Shown: positions 54,501 to 63,222, counted from the stretch's first letter. The stretch: 64,000 nucleotides of DNA from a bacterium (GCA_035505375.1 DATJQV010000016.1:1-64000), one strand, 5' to 3'. Notes: generated by a model not told the origin, from the letters alone. A program made the numbers and translations.

Positions 54501-56784
54501 TGTCCCTTTCAGCCCACACCCGATACCGATACGTGTCTCCGAAGGCGACGTTGACATCCTCGTAGTGAATGGTGTTGGGCGGCAGCAAGCCCACTGATGG
54601 AATGTACGTCGGCAATGAGTGATTCACAGTCTTCTCAATCCGATACCCGTACTCGTAGGAGGAATTGTCCGTCCAGTTCAGCTCAACGGCGAGCGGGCCC
54701 GGGGTAGAGTTGCTCAGCGTCGCGGTCAGGCCGGTAGGGGGAGCCAAGTCGTACAGTCTGAGAACGTATGGCCAGAAATCTTGTGCTCCTGTCAATGGAT
54801 TCTCATCAGGCATCCGCGTGCGAGTTGGGTCCCCGCTCTTCAAACGCTGCTGATAGAGTTGGTTCGCAGTGAAGTTGGAATCGGCTTGGTAGGCGAGACC
54901 ATAGTCAGAGTCAAACATGAGGGTCCCGTCGCCAGAAGAAGAGTTGTTGGCGTAGATGACGAAGGCCACCTGAGTAATGCCCTTCTGCAATTCAAAGCCA
55001 AGGGAATCGCGGCAAAGGAGGTATCGACAAGATTGGATTGTACGCTTCGCGAGGGTCTCGCACTGACCCGCGCGGTTCTTGCCCAGAACCTTGATAGTCA
55101 CGAAGTCCGTGAAGGGTACGATGTCGTAGTGCAGATACGCGGCAGTGGGGTCGCCAAAGGGAATCTCAAATGGATAATAGAGCAGCGAGTTGCCGATTAC
55201 GAAGCAGGCATTCGCAATACCCGGTTGCCGGAGGCTATCTCCTCCCAAGTACATGCCACCGACCAGACCGGCCTTGCGCGCCAGTCGATACACATCCGCT
55301 CCGGCCTGGTAGTGATAGTTCATAGAAGTCGCAAGGTAGTCGGGTCCCTGCTCCAGGTTCTGCTTCATTTCGTCGTATAGAGATGAAGCGACGTCTGCCT
55401 CATTGCGATACGTAGTCCGAAACCGAGGGTCGTAGCCCCCCTGCCCTCGGTAGGACCCCTGCCACTTGTCCAAGTAATGCTCCTGCCTCTGTAGGCTCGT
55501 CTCTAGCCCAGACGGCATCGATTCCCCGTACAGTTGGTGTATTCGCTCTACTTCATGTCGGTAGCTGTACAGCTCCGGCTGACTCTCGAAGTAGGTGTAC
55601 CAAGGGTTACTCCCTACGCCGACTTCAGGCACGAAAGCCTGCAGCTCCAGTCGGATGATGAGGCGCAGCGCGAGTTCTGCCAGGAAACGGTAGGCAGGGT
55701 TGTAAGCCTTGAGGGCGTCGAGTACCCAACTGTCCAGGTAATCGGCGCTCAGATTCCCAACGTAACTATTGATATCTGAGAAAGTCCAGTTAGGGTGCGA
55801 GTAAATGCCGCCGGCGCTATTAGCGTCCAGATGGTCATAGCCTGCCAGGAAGAACCACGTGATAGCGTACCCGTGCAGATACGCCTTCAGCTTCCCGGGC
55901 GTAAGACCGTTCACATCGAAGTACGTGTTGGCGAGCTTGACAAAGCTGTCAATCGCGTAGAATCCTGTTGCTGTCTGCCATCCGGCCCAGTCTGGTGGGT
56001 CGTTGGTGTCATACTCGAACCAAAACTGCATGGGGTTCGGGCTTATTACGTACACCGTCTGGCCGCCTACTTCCCAATCGCATATCTTTGAATACAGGAG
56101 TGAGCTCATCGAGGTCCAGTCTGCCTGACTGTAGTACGTCGGCTCGAACAGATTGGATTGCGTCTCGGCATCAGCTAGAACCTCCCAGTCATCCTTGGCG
56201 TCCTGGGTCTCTGCTAGGTAGTCCGACCCCCAAAGGGACGGCTGCTGCATAACACCAGCTTGCAGGTCCTCCACGACGTGATAATAGGCGCCATAAATCA
56301 GACTCTTGGCAAATGGAGAGTAGTTGTGGGCTTTTGCATAATCTACCATTTCCTTCAGCTTGGCCAGATCGTAGTTGGGCGCATCGTTGTGCCAGTCGAT
56401 ACGATGGGTGCCCGAGTCGTTCATCACTGTGTCGTAAGTGGCATCCTGAATCTTCAGCGGGTCAACCAGCAGCCAGTTGAAGGGGGCATCGTGCAACCCC
56501 TCGATGACCTGCTTCGAGGCATCCAACCCGGTAGGATCTAGTAGATCTGGCAGCATTGTTCCAATAAGATAGAATTTCCTCACCGAGTGCTGATAACGCG
56601 CGGCATAAGAGCCGGTATCGTATGTGGCTGTCAAACAAGTATAGAAGCTGCTGTCGAAGTCGCGCCACACGTCGAAAGTCTTGCTTGCGATAAGTGCGTG
56701 CTCTATTCCGGAGTATCCGCACGCCACTGCGGACGTCGCCAGAATCAGGAGCAGCGCTCTCCTGTACAGACGGTCTGTCTTCAC
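51556..56784 (-). CDS. Giant exported protein: zinc-phospholipase-C-like domain, FN3, beta-propeller, FlgD tail
   Basis: 1742 aa. Signal peptide (hydrophobic about 10-22, then ACGYSGIEHALIA). Residues about 25-330 resemble bacterial zinc-dependent phospholipase C (HALIASKTF, GTMLPDLLDP, YGAYYHVVEDLQAGV: His and Asp residues that could bind three zinc ions). A fibronectin-III-like domain lies at about 676-781 (PPTGLTATL…YRYRVWAERDS). BNR/sialidase-like propeller strands (DGGKTWDLPE, DGGETWSTPTSI) fill about 790-1560. The end (about 1655-1742) is FlgD-type: PRPTHVTVKMYDASGRKVKTIL, TWDGRDDRGRVSSNGIYF, GRKLIISR. GTG start with AAGGAGG upstream. Confidence 0.8.
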   Translation of the reverse strand: MKTDRLYRRALLLILATSAVACGYSGIEHALIASKTFDVWRDFDSSFYTCLTATYDTGSYAARYQHSVRKFYLIGTMLPDLLDPTGLDASKQVIEGLHDAPFNWLLVDPLKIQDATYDTVMNDSGTHRIDWHNDAPNYDLAKLKEMVDYAKAHNYSPFAKSLIYGAYYHVVEDLQAGVMQQPSLWGSDYLAETQDAKDDWEVLADAETQSNLFEPTYYSQADWTSMSSLLYSKICDWEVGGQTVYVISPNPMQFWFEYDTNDPPDWAGWQTATGFYAIDSFVKLANTYFDVNGLTPGKLKAYLHGYAITWFFLAGYDHLDANSAGGIYSHPNWTFSDINSYVGNLSADYLDSWVLDALKAYNPAYRFLAELALRLIIRLELQAFVPEVGVGSNPWYTYFESQPELYSYRHEVERIHQLYGESMPSGLETSLQRQEHYLDKWQGSYRGQGGYDPRFRTTYRNEADVASSLYDEMKQNLEQGPDYLATSMNYHYQAGADVYRLARKAGLVGGMYLGGDSLRQPGIANACFVIGNSLLYYPFEIPFGDPTAAYLHYDIVPFTDFVTIKVLGKNRAGQCETLAKRTIQSCRYLLCRDSLGFELQKGITQVAFVIYANNSSSGDGTLMFDSDYGLAYQADSNFTANQLYQQRLKSGDPTRTRMPDENPLTGAQDFWPYVLRLYDLAPPTGLTATLSNSTPGPLAVELNWTDNSSYEYGYRIEKTVNHSLPTYIPSVGLLPPNTIHYEDVNVAFGDTYRYRVWAERDSWKSDTTPYAQVAIIVSSDSLPLTAFNNQEKVAIRGNDVHMTYYTESQGVMYVHSSDGGKTWDLPERVDLGCYEYAAAEGASPAIALDSAGNPYILWPGCWWRVQSGNPWSMSYFVSSRNQYGQWFNDSSPALAFTFGFNYPNSSNPPQLSPPAASFGIRHDSGCAALNYAGKDSVSPCHPGTYFAQFLLKAHPKGEGVGVLDSIEPYSNANSPTMLVDTTGRRVVISAYAGSEDDSIIRISYMDAGQSSFSDTDLHSGLVYGLTATLENDSNVLLAWVNGGDSLEFGRLIRGTSGYAPSPGKETVTDSGVDLSYTHPKFVANPLNLPMLVYEYYPESRGNIQYALRTQSACWFKDTVFTSNYYLCYPEGCAGSRLRVFASASSTQGVGPYTLVSGSVMLPWYQFPPTSNSLASWPNSGRKLVIQPDGLGVHVVYDAGDSIKYAYSHDGGETWSTPTSIDQGDYPSVALDAAGLPTIVYSNNGILCKMMRTDSTWTAMTLNTASSTPPAVDRVQAAIPSSYPYCAFPSFDAGRRKAKIVLVKVDTLGGTSSSIAETTAMSIDSFVSVACAPDGPICVAWQRANCAMCATFSNGTPPSYVKVADSAIHPFITVYGDNFYLVWRHSRSGQLQMASRPVSGGTWNATSIASTSGDYPVYSKANTLGWQQWDASSVDDVWAKTCTLTCNLSESPNVSSKYLNMDVRAELIDSVPVVDAIYGIWTENVGTSLYSIRFRRLDLQGGQAASWRMSPSHNVVCGHAAASPFCVNRCGLDSSGAARFDYGQDSLNYLIRYINPSYGYLAEFIAPPGQVSEQSIRSRGEEIARLRFGPGRPDTVRLVIPRRCYENGTTLPFSLVRLSGERVALAGLRLYAFSTRRIQREGVMALTQPIPMKAMLYDAAPCPSRGRTMLRFQIPRPTHVTVKMYDASGRKVKTILDSERPAGVYTLTWDGRDDRGRVSSNGIYFCTMKAGDYKAGRKLIISR

Positions 56785-56857
56785 GTTTCCTCCTTTTCTT
56801 TGTCGGGCTCTATCTCAGAGACCTGACGACTGCTGCCGTCGTGGGCCCCAATTCAGA

Positions 56858-58039
56858 TTACTTCTTCCACTTGATGCAGGCATAGTACACGTCAGGCCTG
56901 GCCGTGTAGAGAGTCCCTCGGCTATCCCAGACCACGTGGATGTTCCCGAGCCCGTCCGCAGCCGCACAGCAACGGCTGAAAGGGTTCAGTGTGTCTGACA
57001 CCGTGACAACATCCCACCCGCCCGACTTGCGCGCTACTCTAAGCCCAGCCGGGACGCCACCCCAGACCGCAACTGGGCACCCATCCGCATCAATCGTCAG
57101 GCCCAACGGGTTCACAGTACGGCTCGGGCAGCTTGTGTCCAGGTCTGACCAACCAGTTCCCCATTTGTAACGCATGAGCCCCAGCCCGCTTCCAGCTACC
57201 AGCGTGGAGAAGCCCAAATAGCAGTTCGAATCTCCACATGCAAGAGCCGGAAGGGATTGCATCAGTCCTCTACCAGACACAAACTTTGAACTGGCCCACA
57301 GGCCATCTACTGGCTTCACGGAGTAGCAGAGAAAATCAGCCAGCGAATCTGCATCCACATTCCATGCTGCGTAACAGCGTCCCGCGGCGTCCACCGCCAG
57401 TTGGCCTTCGAAATAAGCCTTGTCCAGTACCTGTACCTGGGCCCAGGAGCTCTCCGGGGCCTTTGATGAGTAGCAGACCTCGTCCGATGACAAGTTCCAG
57501 AATAGCAAGTGAAGGCGACCGGCCCCATCAACTGCCAGCCGTGGCCTTGCGGAAACGCCTCTTGAGATTGTCTCAGCGACGGTCCATTGCGACCCAATCC
57601 GCGATTGGCAGACGATGACCCATCCTCCGACCTCTCCTCGCGCTACGAACTGCGACCATGCCAAGTGCAACGTCCCGTCGGGCCCGAATGCCGTCGATGG
57701 GTCGCGCGAAGGTTCAGAGGCCTTTGAAACATTGAAGGGTGCCGTCCATTCAGAACCTGGAGAGGCCTTCTCGACCAGCCACACGTTCTCTTGACCCGAG
57801 GCAGAGTCAGACCACGCAATCACAACGTGTCCATCCTTAGTACATGTAATGCAGGGACTCTGACTGAAGGAGGCATTATTGGAGATGTTCTCGATCTCAA
57901 AGCTCGGCTCGGGTGCGTGACATAGAGAACCTGTCGCCAAGAACGAAACGGCTGCAAGCATAAGCAAGCGCACGACGCCAACGCGGAGGCATTTCGCGAG
58001 CTTCCCAACCCCCGAACGGACAAGAATCATGTAGTTCAT
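56858..58039 (-). CDS. Exported beta-propeller (BNR-like) protein
   Basis: 393 aa. Hydrophobic signal region about 24-42 (VRLLMLAAVSFLATGSLCHA). Repeated DGxVxxAWSD/DGTLHLAWSQ/AGRLHLLFWN/AGRCYAAWNV/DGCPVAVWGG/LGNIHVVWDS lines, one per propeller blade, seven in all. No FlgD-type tail, unlike its neighbours: it ends ACIKWKK. It resembles the propeller part of the giant protein upstream. Confidence 0.8.
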   Translation of the reverse strand: MNYMILVRSGVGKLAKCLRVGVVRLLMLAAVSFLATGSLCHAPEPSFEIENISNNASFSQSPCITCTKDGHVVIAWSDSASGQENVWLVEKASPGSEWTAPFNVSKASEPSRDPSTAFGPDGTLHLAWSQFVARGEVGGWVIVCQSRIGSQWTVAETISRGVSARPRLAVDGAGRLHLLFWNLSSDEVCYSSKAPESSWAQVQVLDKAYFEGQLAVDAAGRCYAAWNVDADSLADFLCYSVKPVDGLWASSKFVSGRGLMQSLPALACGDSNCYLGFSTLVAGSGLGLMRYKWGTGWSDLDTSCPSRTVNPLGLTIDADGCPVAVWGGVPAGLRVARKSGGWDVVTVSDTLNPFSRCCAAADGLGNIHVVWDSRGTLYTARPDVYYACIKWKK

Positions 58040-58045
58040 GGACTC

Positions 58046-58073
58046 AAGTTACTCGGTCTTGAATCACGGTCAA
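58046..58073 (-). promoter_or_regulatory. Promoter of the gene ending at 58039
   Basis: Minus strand: TTGACC (58068-58073), 16-bp spacer, TAACTT (58046-58051); the ATG begins after 6 nt. From 58074 to 58346 nothing is recognisable. Confidence 0.6.
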
Positions 58074-58346
58074 CAGTTGTGGCACCGAATGGGGCAGCCA
58101 GATTCTGGGTGCACGTGGCAGTGCCATGTGAAACGAGGCAATCGAAGCTAACCAGTCTTCGCGAAACCACGCGGGAGTTTAGCCGACGGACCCGCCTCGC
58201 GTCAACGTGCCCTGTAAACTCGCGGGGAGGGGTTGAACCTATCGTAGAATCAGCACTTAGCCACCGACGTCAGGCAGGCTCACCCGTCTTTGGAGCTTAC
58301 GGGCCGCAAGGGCCCCAGCACTGACGCTGTCGCGCACTAGAACATG

Positions 58347-58370
58347 AACGGCGGCCTGTAGGCCGCCGTT
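58347..58370. terminator. Strong hairpin near the LVIVD gene end
   Basis: AACGGCGGCC-TGTA-GGCCGCCGTT, a perfect 10-bp stem between two minus-strand genes. No T-run. Confidence 0.55.
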
Positions 58371-58428
58371 GTTCGACCTCTGACGATTCTCTAAATACTC
58401 CCGACTCTCCTCTCTCGATTCCCCTCGA

Positions 58429-59628
58429 CTATCTCGTCACCACGACCTTCCGGACCGCTTGTGCTTGGGCTTCTCTCACAAAGTACACACCGGGTGCCAG
58501 ACGGCTCACGTCATTCGCGCCGGCGTGCAGCACCGCGACATTCCGCCCCGATGCGTCCAGGAGTTCGGGCCGCAAGACGTTGGCTGTAAGCTGTTGGCCC
58601 ATCATCAGCACTCCGCGCACGACTGTCGGCTCGCTCAGCACCGCTCGCACTTCGGCGTTCGGCGTTTCTTCCACGCCTCCACCGTAGTACTGGCATATCT
58701 GAAGACCGCGCGTATCGTCCGCTACGTAGATATAGCCTCCGCTAGCCGCTGCTCCAAAGGCCTGGCCTTGAGTGTTATAGTATCCCACCTGACTTGGGTG
58801 TGCCGGGTCAGCGACCGAGACAACACCCAAAGTCGGACCGCCTGTGCAGTACGCGTTGCCACCGTCCAGAACGATCTTTATGACACCTGGTGTGTTCAGG
58901 TGCCCGACTTCGGTCGGATGCGCCGGGTCTACGACCGAGACGACCCGCAGGCCGGCCCCATTGTCTGCAACGTACGCGTAGTCGCCGCTCACGGCCACTC
59001 CGTAGGGGTAGTCCGGCATGAATAACTGTCCGACCTCGACCGGGTGCGCCGGGTCCGAGATCGACATGACGCGCAGACCGAAAGTATCAACCACATAGGC
59101 GTAATTCCCCTGCACTGCCACGTCCTCGGCGCTGCCCGTCGTCGCGCAGTATCCTGCCTCGGCCGGGTGCGCCGGGTCTGAGATTGATATAACGCGCAGA
59201 CCGGAACTGTCCCCGACGTAAGCGTAGCTACCGCTGACGGCTACGCCAAAAGCCCCATGAGTCTGGCAGTGGCCGACCTCGGTCGGGCTGGCCGGGTTAG
59301 AGACAGAGATGACATGCAGTCCTGATGAGAGGGCGGCCACGTAGGCGTAGCTGCCGCTCGCCGCGACCCAACCGGCCTGACTGGGCGTATCAACAGACCC
59401 AACCTCTGCGGGATGAGCAGGGTCGGCCACGGTGATGACTCGTAGCCCGGAGTTCCAGTCGGCAACGTAGGCGTAGCTGCCGGCCACGGCGACATCGGAG
59501 GCAGACCCCGGCGTATCGCAGTGACCGACCAGACGGACGCCAAGCGAGTCCGCCCGCGCCATGCCTACTAGCAGCAAGCTGAGCGCGAACATCAGTAGAT
59601 TCCGAGAATGACGACTTACTTCGATCAT
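58429..59628 (-). CDS. Exported LVIVD-repeat protein
   Basis: 399 aa. Signal peptide (LLMFALSLLLVGMARA). Eight copies, from about 30 to 310, of a 41-43-residue repeat with G-x-Y-A-Y-V-A/G-D, GLRVxS(I/V)xDPAHPxEVG: the LVIVD repeat, which folds as a propeller. The C-terminal 70 residues are FlgD-like (LLDASGRNVAVLHAGA, LAPGVYFVRE, RKVVVTR). A surface location is likely. Confidence 0.9.
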   Translation of the reverse strand: MIEVSRHSRNLLMFALSLLLVGMARADSLGVRLVGHCDTPGSASDVAVAGSYAYVADWNSGLRVITVADPAHPAEVGSVDTPSQAGWVAASGSYAYVAALSSGLHVISVSNPASPTEVGHCQTHGAFGVAVSGSYAYVGDSSGLRVISISDPAHPAEAGYCATTGSAEDVAVQGNYAYVVDTFGLRVMSISDPAHPVEVGQLFMPDYPYGVAVSGDYAYVADNGAGLRVVSVVDPAHPTEVGHLNTPGVIKIVLDGGNAYCTGGPTLGVVSVADPAHPSQVGYYNTQGQAFGAAASGGYIYVADDTRGLQICQYYGGGVEETPNAEVRAVLSEPTVVRGVLMMGQQLTANVLRPELLDASGRNVAVLHAGANDVSRLAPGVYFVREAQAQAVRKVVVTR

Positions 59629-59740
59629 GTCAGCCTCCTCTTTGCGTTACCATCTTGAAACCATTAGGATAACTTCCCGTGCCATTCCTGGTGAAGGTCT
59701 ATTGCGGAACGGTCGCAAACGTAGCATGGTCGTTGCCATT

Positions 59741-59767
59741 AGTATAGTCTGTCTGTCCTAAAGTCAA
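59741..59767 (-). promoter_or_regulatory. Possible promoter of the LVIVD gene
   Basis: Minus strand: TTGACT (59762-59767), 15-bp spacer, TATACT (59741-59746), with a leader of about 105 nt. Confidence 0.45.
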
Positions 59768-59801
59768 CAGGGATAGGTCGCCGTACATGCAATGAACCCA
59801 C

Positions 59802-60509
59802 TCAGCCTACGGGCTGAAGTCCGTCGCCGGGCACTTCGTGCCGGCCGTCAAACAGGCCCGCCCACCTGAGGCAGACGGACCGAACTCGCCGGCCGCACGC
59901 TTCCTCGACCCTGCGGACGAAGACAAATGGACCGAACGGTTTGCCGGTCCTGAGGCACAACTCCAAAGCTGCCACGAATCTTTCATCCTCGGGTGACGTG
60001 AGAAAGGCGCGCCAGCCGGGAGGACTCGGAATCCGCTCGACGTGCGCCGACAGCAGTCCACGCGACAGAACTCCCGCATGCTCGGCTGCGCTGTTCAAAG
60101 CGCACGGATCGAAGGGCCCAATTGAATCAGTCCGTGCCGTAGCCAGGTCTACATAGCGTAGGACCTGCCCTGCGACCTCATCGGCAAATGGACAGGCGTT
60201 GTACGGGCCCTCCCAGAAGGGAGCCACCCGGTGATGAATCTCATTGAACCTGCGGACCAAGTTATGGTCGGCATTCATCAGTGCCAGACTGATATCATGC
60301 GGGTGCCTCGGGATCACGACGAGCAACACCCGGTCCGACATGATGTTGTATCCGCAGAGTTGTATGCCGTGCTTGTACAGGCTGGCATGGAGTGTAGCAA
60401 GAGCCAAGTAACGGTCATGGAACTCGAACGGGAATCGCAGGTCGTGCCGCACCCGCCGCTCCACAAGATGGAATATCCCCGGGACCTCGATACGAGAGAC
60501 GTGGCTCAT
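59802..60509 (-). CDS. REP-associated tyrosine transposase (RAYT)-like protein without HUH motif
   Basis: 235 aa. The order of conserved phrases matches Y1/RAYT transposases: PGIFHLVERRV, FHDRYLALATL, GYNIMSDRVLLVVIP, VRRFNEIHHR, FWEGPYNACPFADEVAGQVLRYVDLATARTDSI. In active enzymes the third phrase is YxxMxNHVHLLV(xP). Here both His of the HUH are replaced (D-R-V-L), and the catalytic Tyr region is also altered. So it is a non-catalytic descendant, either decayed or domesticated; the frame is intact over 235 codons, which favours some retained role. A large hairpin lies just upstream. Confidence 0.75.
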   Translation of the reverse strand: MSHVSRIEVPGIFHLVERRVRHDLRFPFEFHDRYLALATLHASLYKHGIQLCGYNIMSDRVLLVVIPRHPHDISLALMNADHNLVRRFNEIHHRVAPFWEGPYNACPFADEVAGQVLRYVDLATARTDSIGPFDPCALNSAAEHAGVLSRGLLSAHVERIPSPPGWRAFLTSPEDERFVAALELCLRTGKPFGPFVFVRRVEEACGRRVRSVCLRWAGLFDGRHEVPGDGLQPVG

Positions 60510-60530
60510 TGGCTAACTCATGCTGCTGCC

Positions 60531-60629
60531 GACCGAGACCTGTGCTTCACGGGTGCGGGCCGCAACCCTTTACGCGCTGACGAATCGCTCATCATGTCGC
60601 GGCCCGCACCCGTCGTATCCGGCTCGGTC
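60531..60629. repeat. Large imperfect inverted repeat upstream of the RAYT-like gene
   Basis: Inner arms ACGGGTGCGGGCCGC (60549-60563) and its perfect complement (60599-60613); outer arms GACCGAG (60531-60537) and CTCGGTC (60623-60629). The gap 60630-60835 shows nothing further. Confidence 0.8.
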
Positions 60630-60835
60630 GGTTCGAGGAGGCAGGGTACGAAACGAACGACGTTCATATGCCTTCGGTCAGGACGATAAGCCCGTCCCCG
60701 ACATCACCCTTCACTCGCCGCTCCCAATCGCCATCACCGTGCCGCGGGCGAACAACTCAGACCCGCGACTGAAGCTGTTCACGCGAAACGCTGGGCAAGT
60801 CTTGGGGACAATCGCACCCTGCCCAATCGCACGTT

Positions 60836-62416
60836 TCATCGCAGTACCACCTTGAGCCTGGCTTGCTCCTTGCCCATATCGAGCAGCAGGAAGTAGGCCC
60901 CCGGGCTAAGCTGCGGACCTTTGCCGTCAGAGTTCCAGCTCAGTCTGTGGACTCCTGCCTGCTGCCGGCCGGCGTCGAGTACGCCGATCAACCTGCCGAC
61001 CGCGTCGTGCAAAGTCGCACGAACGTGAGCTGATGCCGGGAGTTGGTACTCCACCTGGACGTCGTCATAGCGGCTTATGATGTGTGCTAGGCCAACTGCT
61101 CGACACGTCGTGCTGGTCTGACTGCCGTCCATCACAGACCCCGGTGGTTGAAGCCGGTAGAAACTGCTCCTTGGGTTCCCACTGTAGTCCGAACCAGCGA
61201 TCAGGTAGATGTTCCTGTTGGTACCGTACACAAGGGAAGCGCCTGGTCCGAGTCTTGATGGAAACCGGGATCTGTAGCATGAATCCCGGCTCACCTGAGA
61301 GAAGTCCACCCAATGGGGCGAGTGCGCTGGGTCGAAGTAGTATGGGTCATCGGAAGTGTCCGACCCTCCGAATGCGGCCCACGGATAGAACCCGCTCGCT
61401 TCGGTCGCGTCGTGAGTGGTCAGAGACGTGCCGGGATTCTCGGGCAACGGCGCGGATTCGAGCGTGTCCCACTTGTTGCAGGATATGTCGTACCCGTAGA
61501 AGCCCGTCGCATTACCGCCGACGAGCGCGAGTATTGCCGCATGTCCGAGTATGTCCGCATCGTAAGCGGTAGCCGCACCTGTGCCGACACTCTGAGGCAC
61601 GCCGGCAAGTTGTTGCCAGCCGCTGTTTACCTCGAAGCTATGTACGCTGCTCCACGACCAAAGGCCGCCCATGAGCGCGGCTGAACGCCAATAGTAAGAC
61701 CCGTTGCTGAGGCTGAGACCGTTCTCCACGAATTCTTCATGCTCTGGAAGGCTCTTGAGTGTATCTATCACGGTGGTGTCGAAGCTGGGGTCTCTCGCGA
61801 CCTGCAGCCGATACCGAGTCGTAATGGCGCTGCCCCACTGGAACAACGGCGTGCGATCCGCAATCTGAGCGCCGTCCGGCGGGTAGATGCCGCCTGAGGG
61901 CGTCTCGGGCAGCGAGGTCGGAATCGAATAGCGCCAGAAATCGGTGCCGCCACCCGACACGCAATAGAGCCACCCGGGTACCGGACATGTCTGTCCGTCG
62001 TAGCTGACATTCGGCTGATACGTTACGCACGCGCCGGAACCAAGGCTGAACGGGAGACCTTCGCTGTGCCAGGAATTGTCGTAGAGAGAGTACCAGTATA
62101 GATACGGGTCTCCGTCCTCATTCCCGATGGCGAACAGAACGCCGTCCTCTTGCCATTGGAACGTAAGGCCAGTGTGCTGCAAGGCATAATCGGGCGCGTC
62201 GCCGACCATGTGCCATGACCCGTCGCCGGGTTTGTAGTACCCGGCGTGAGTCTGGCCGTTGACTGCATCGGGGAACAGTCCCCAGACGCTGTCTTTGCCC
62301 CACGTAATGAGCGAGCCGGCTTCCTCGTCGGCACCGGCCGGGACGGAAGTCAGTCCCTGCCAGGCCAGCGCGGCGACCGCTGCGAGCATTACGCTGATTA
62401 CTACCTTCCTTGCCAT
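60836..62416 (-). CDS. Exported protein with FlgD-type C-terminal domain
   Basis: 526 aa with AAGGAGG before ATG. Signal peptide VISVMLAAVAALAWQGLTSVPAGA. The body has galactose-oxidase/Kelch-like strands (for example GDGSWHMVGDAPDY, YDISCNKWDTLESAPLP), a segment like an Ig/FN3 domain at about 175-270 (PPDGAQIADRTPLFQW, YRLQVARDPSF), and a C-terminal beta domain (VRATLHDAVGRLIGVLDAGRQ, LSPGAYFLLLD) ending LKVVLR. Confidence 0.83.
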   Translation of the reverse strand: MARKVVISVMLAAVAALAWQGLTSVPAGADEEAGSLITWGKDSVWGLFPDAVNGQTHAGYYKPGDGSWHMVGDAPDYALQHTGLTFQWQEDGVLFAIGNEDGDPYLYWYSLYDNSWHSEGLPFSLGSGACVTYQPNVSYDGQTCPVPGWLYCVSGGGTDFWRYSIPTSLPETPSGGIYPPDGAQIADRTPLFQWGSAITTRYRLQVARDPSFDTTVIDTLKSLPEHEEFVENGLSLSNGSYYWRSAALMGGLWSWSSVHSFEVNSGWQQLAGVPQSVGTGAATAYDADILGHAAILALVGGNATGFYGYDISCNKWDTLESAPLPENPGTSLTTHDATEASGFYPWAAFGGSDTSDDPYYFDPAHSPHWVDFSQVSRDSCYRSRFPSRLGPGASLVYGTNRNIYLIAGSDYSGNPRSSFYRLQPPGSVMDGSQTSTTCRAVGLAHIISRYDDVQVEYQLPASAHVRATLHDAVGRLIGVLDAGRQQAGVHRLSWNSDGKGPQLSPGAYFLLLDMGKEQARLKVVLR

Positions 62417-62455
62417 TGCGCGCCTCCTTTGTTCAAACCTCAGTGCCTTCTCGGT

Positions 62456-62780
<325 letters not shown>

Positions 62781-62791
<11 letters not shown>

Positions 62792-63008
62792 TGGTACCCA
62801 GTCCCCTGATGGCGGGCCCTTCGTCGTGGAGATTGACCCTTTGCCAGGCTTCGCGTATGTACGGGGTGGCCGGATGATAGCGGAACTCGCTGGGATTGGC
62901 TGCCGTGGAGAAGTTGCCGGGAAGAAGAGCGATTGCGACCGGGACCCGACAACCGAGTTCCCGGGCCCTCGTGGCTACATCAATGAAGTCCTTAGTCTGA
63001 ATCGACAT
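62781..63008 (-). CDS. Hypothetical small protein
   Basis: 75 aa starting at ATG 63008: MSIQTKDFIDVATRARELGCRVPVAIALLPGNF and a short tail. It overlaps the next frame by 11 nt. No Shine-Dalgarno is seen. It has the feel of a real gene only in its first 55 residues; the end is repeat sequence. Confidence 0.4.
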
Positions 63009-63112
63009 GCTGTCTCAGGAAGCATGAAGTGTGCTAGCAACCGGCAAGTGGCGTAAGCTAGCTCCAATCAGGTAGATGCGCTATTTCGGGCTTGTGGAAT
63101 GGATGAGAACTG

Positions 63113-63222
63113 CTGCCACTCATGGCAGTGACTGGCAGGGCAGATTTGCAGGTAAGCCGAGCTTATGCAAGAAGTTAGGGCATGACTGCCATGAATGTCA
63201 GTGAACTGCCATTTGTGGCAGT
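63113..63222. promoter_or_regulatory. Three ACTGCCA-N4-TGGCAGT operator-like dyads
   Basis: Sites at 63113-63128 (arms of 6), 63185-63202 (one mismatch) and 63205-63222 (perfect arms of 7). The last two start 20 bp apart. The region 63009-63308 contains no gene. Confidence 0.65.

Noticed and set aside
63129-63150. Sigma-54 promoter (TGGCAG…TTTGCA)
   Set aside because: The GG to GC distance is two bases too long, and the other TGGCAG copy is one base too short.
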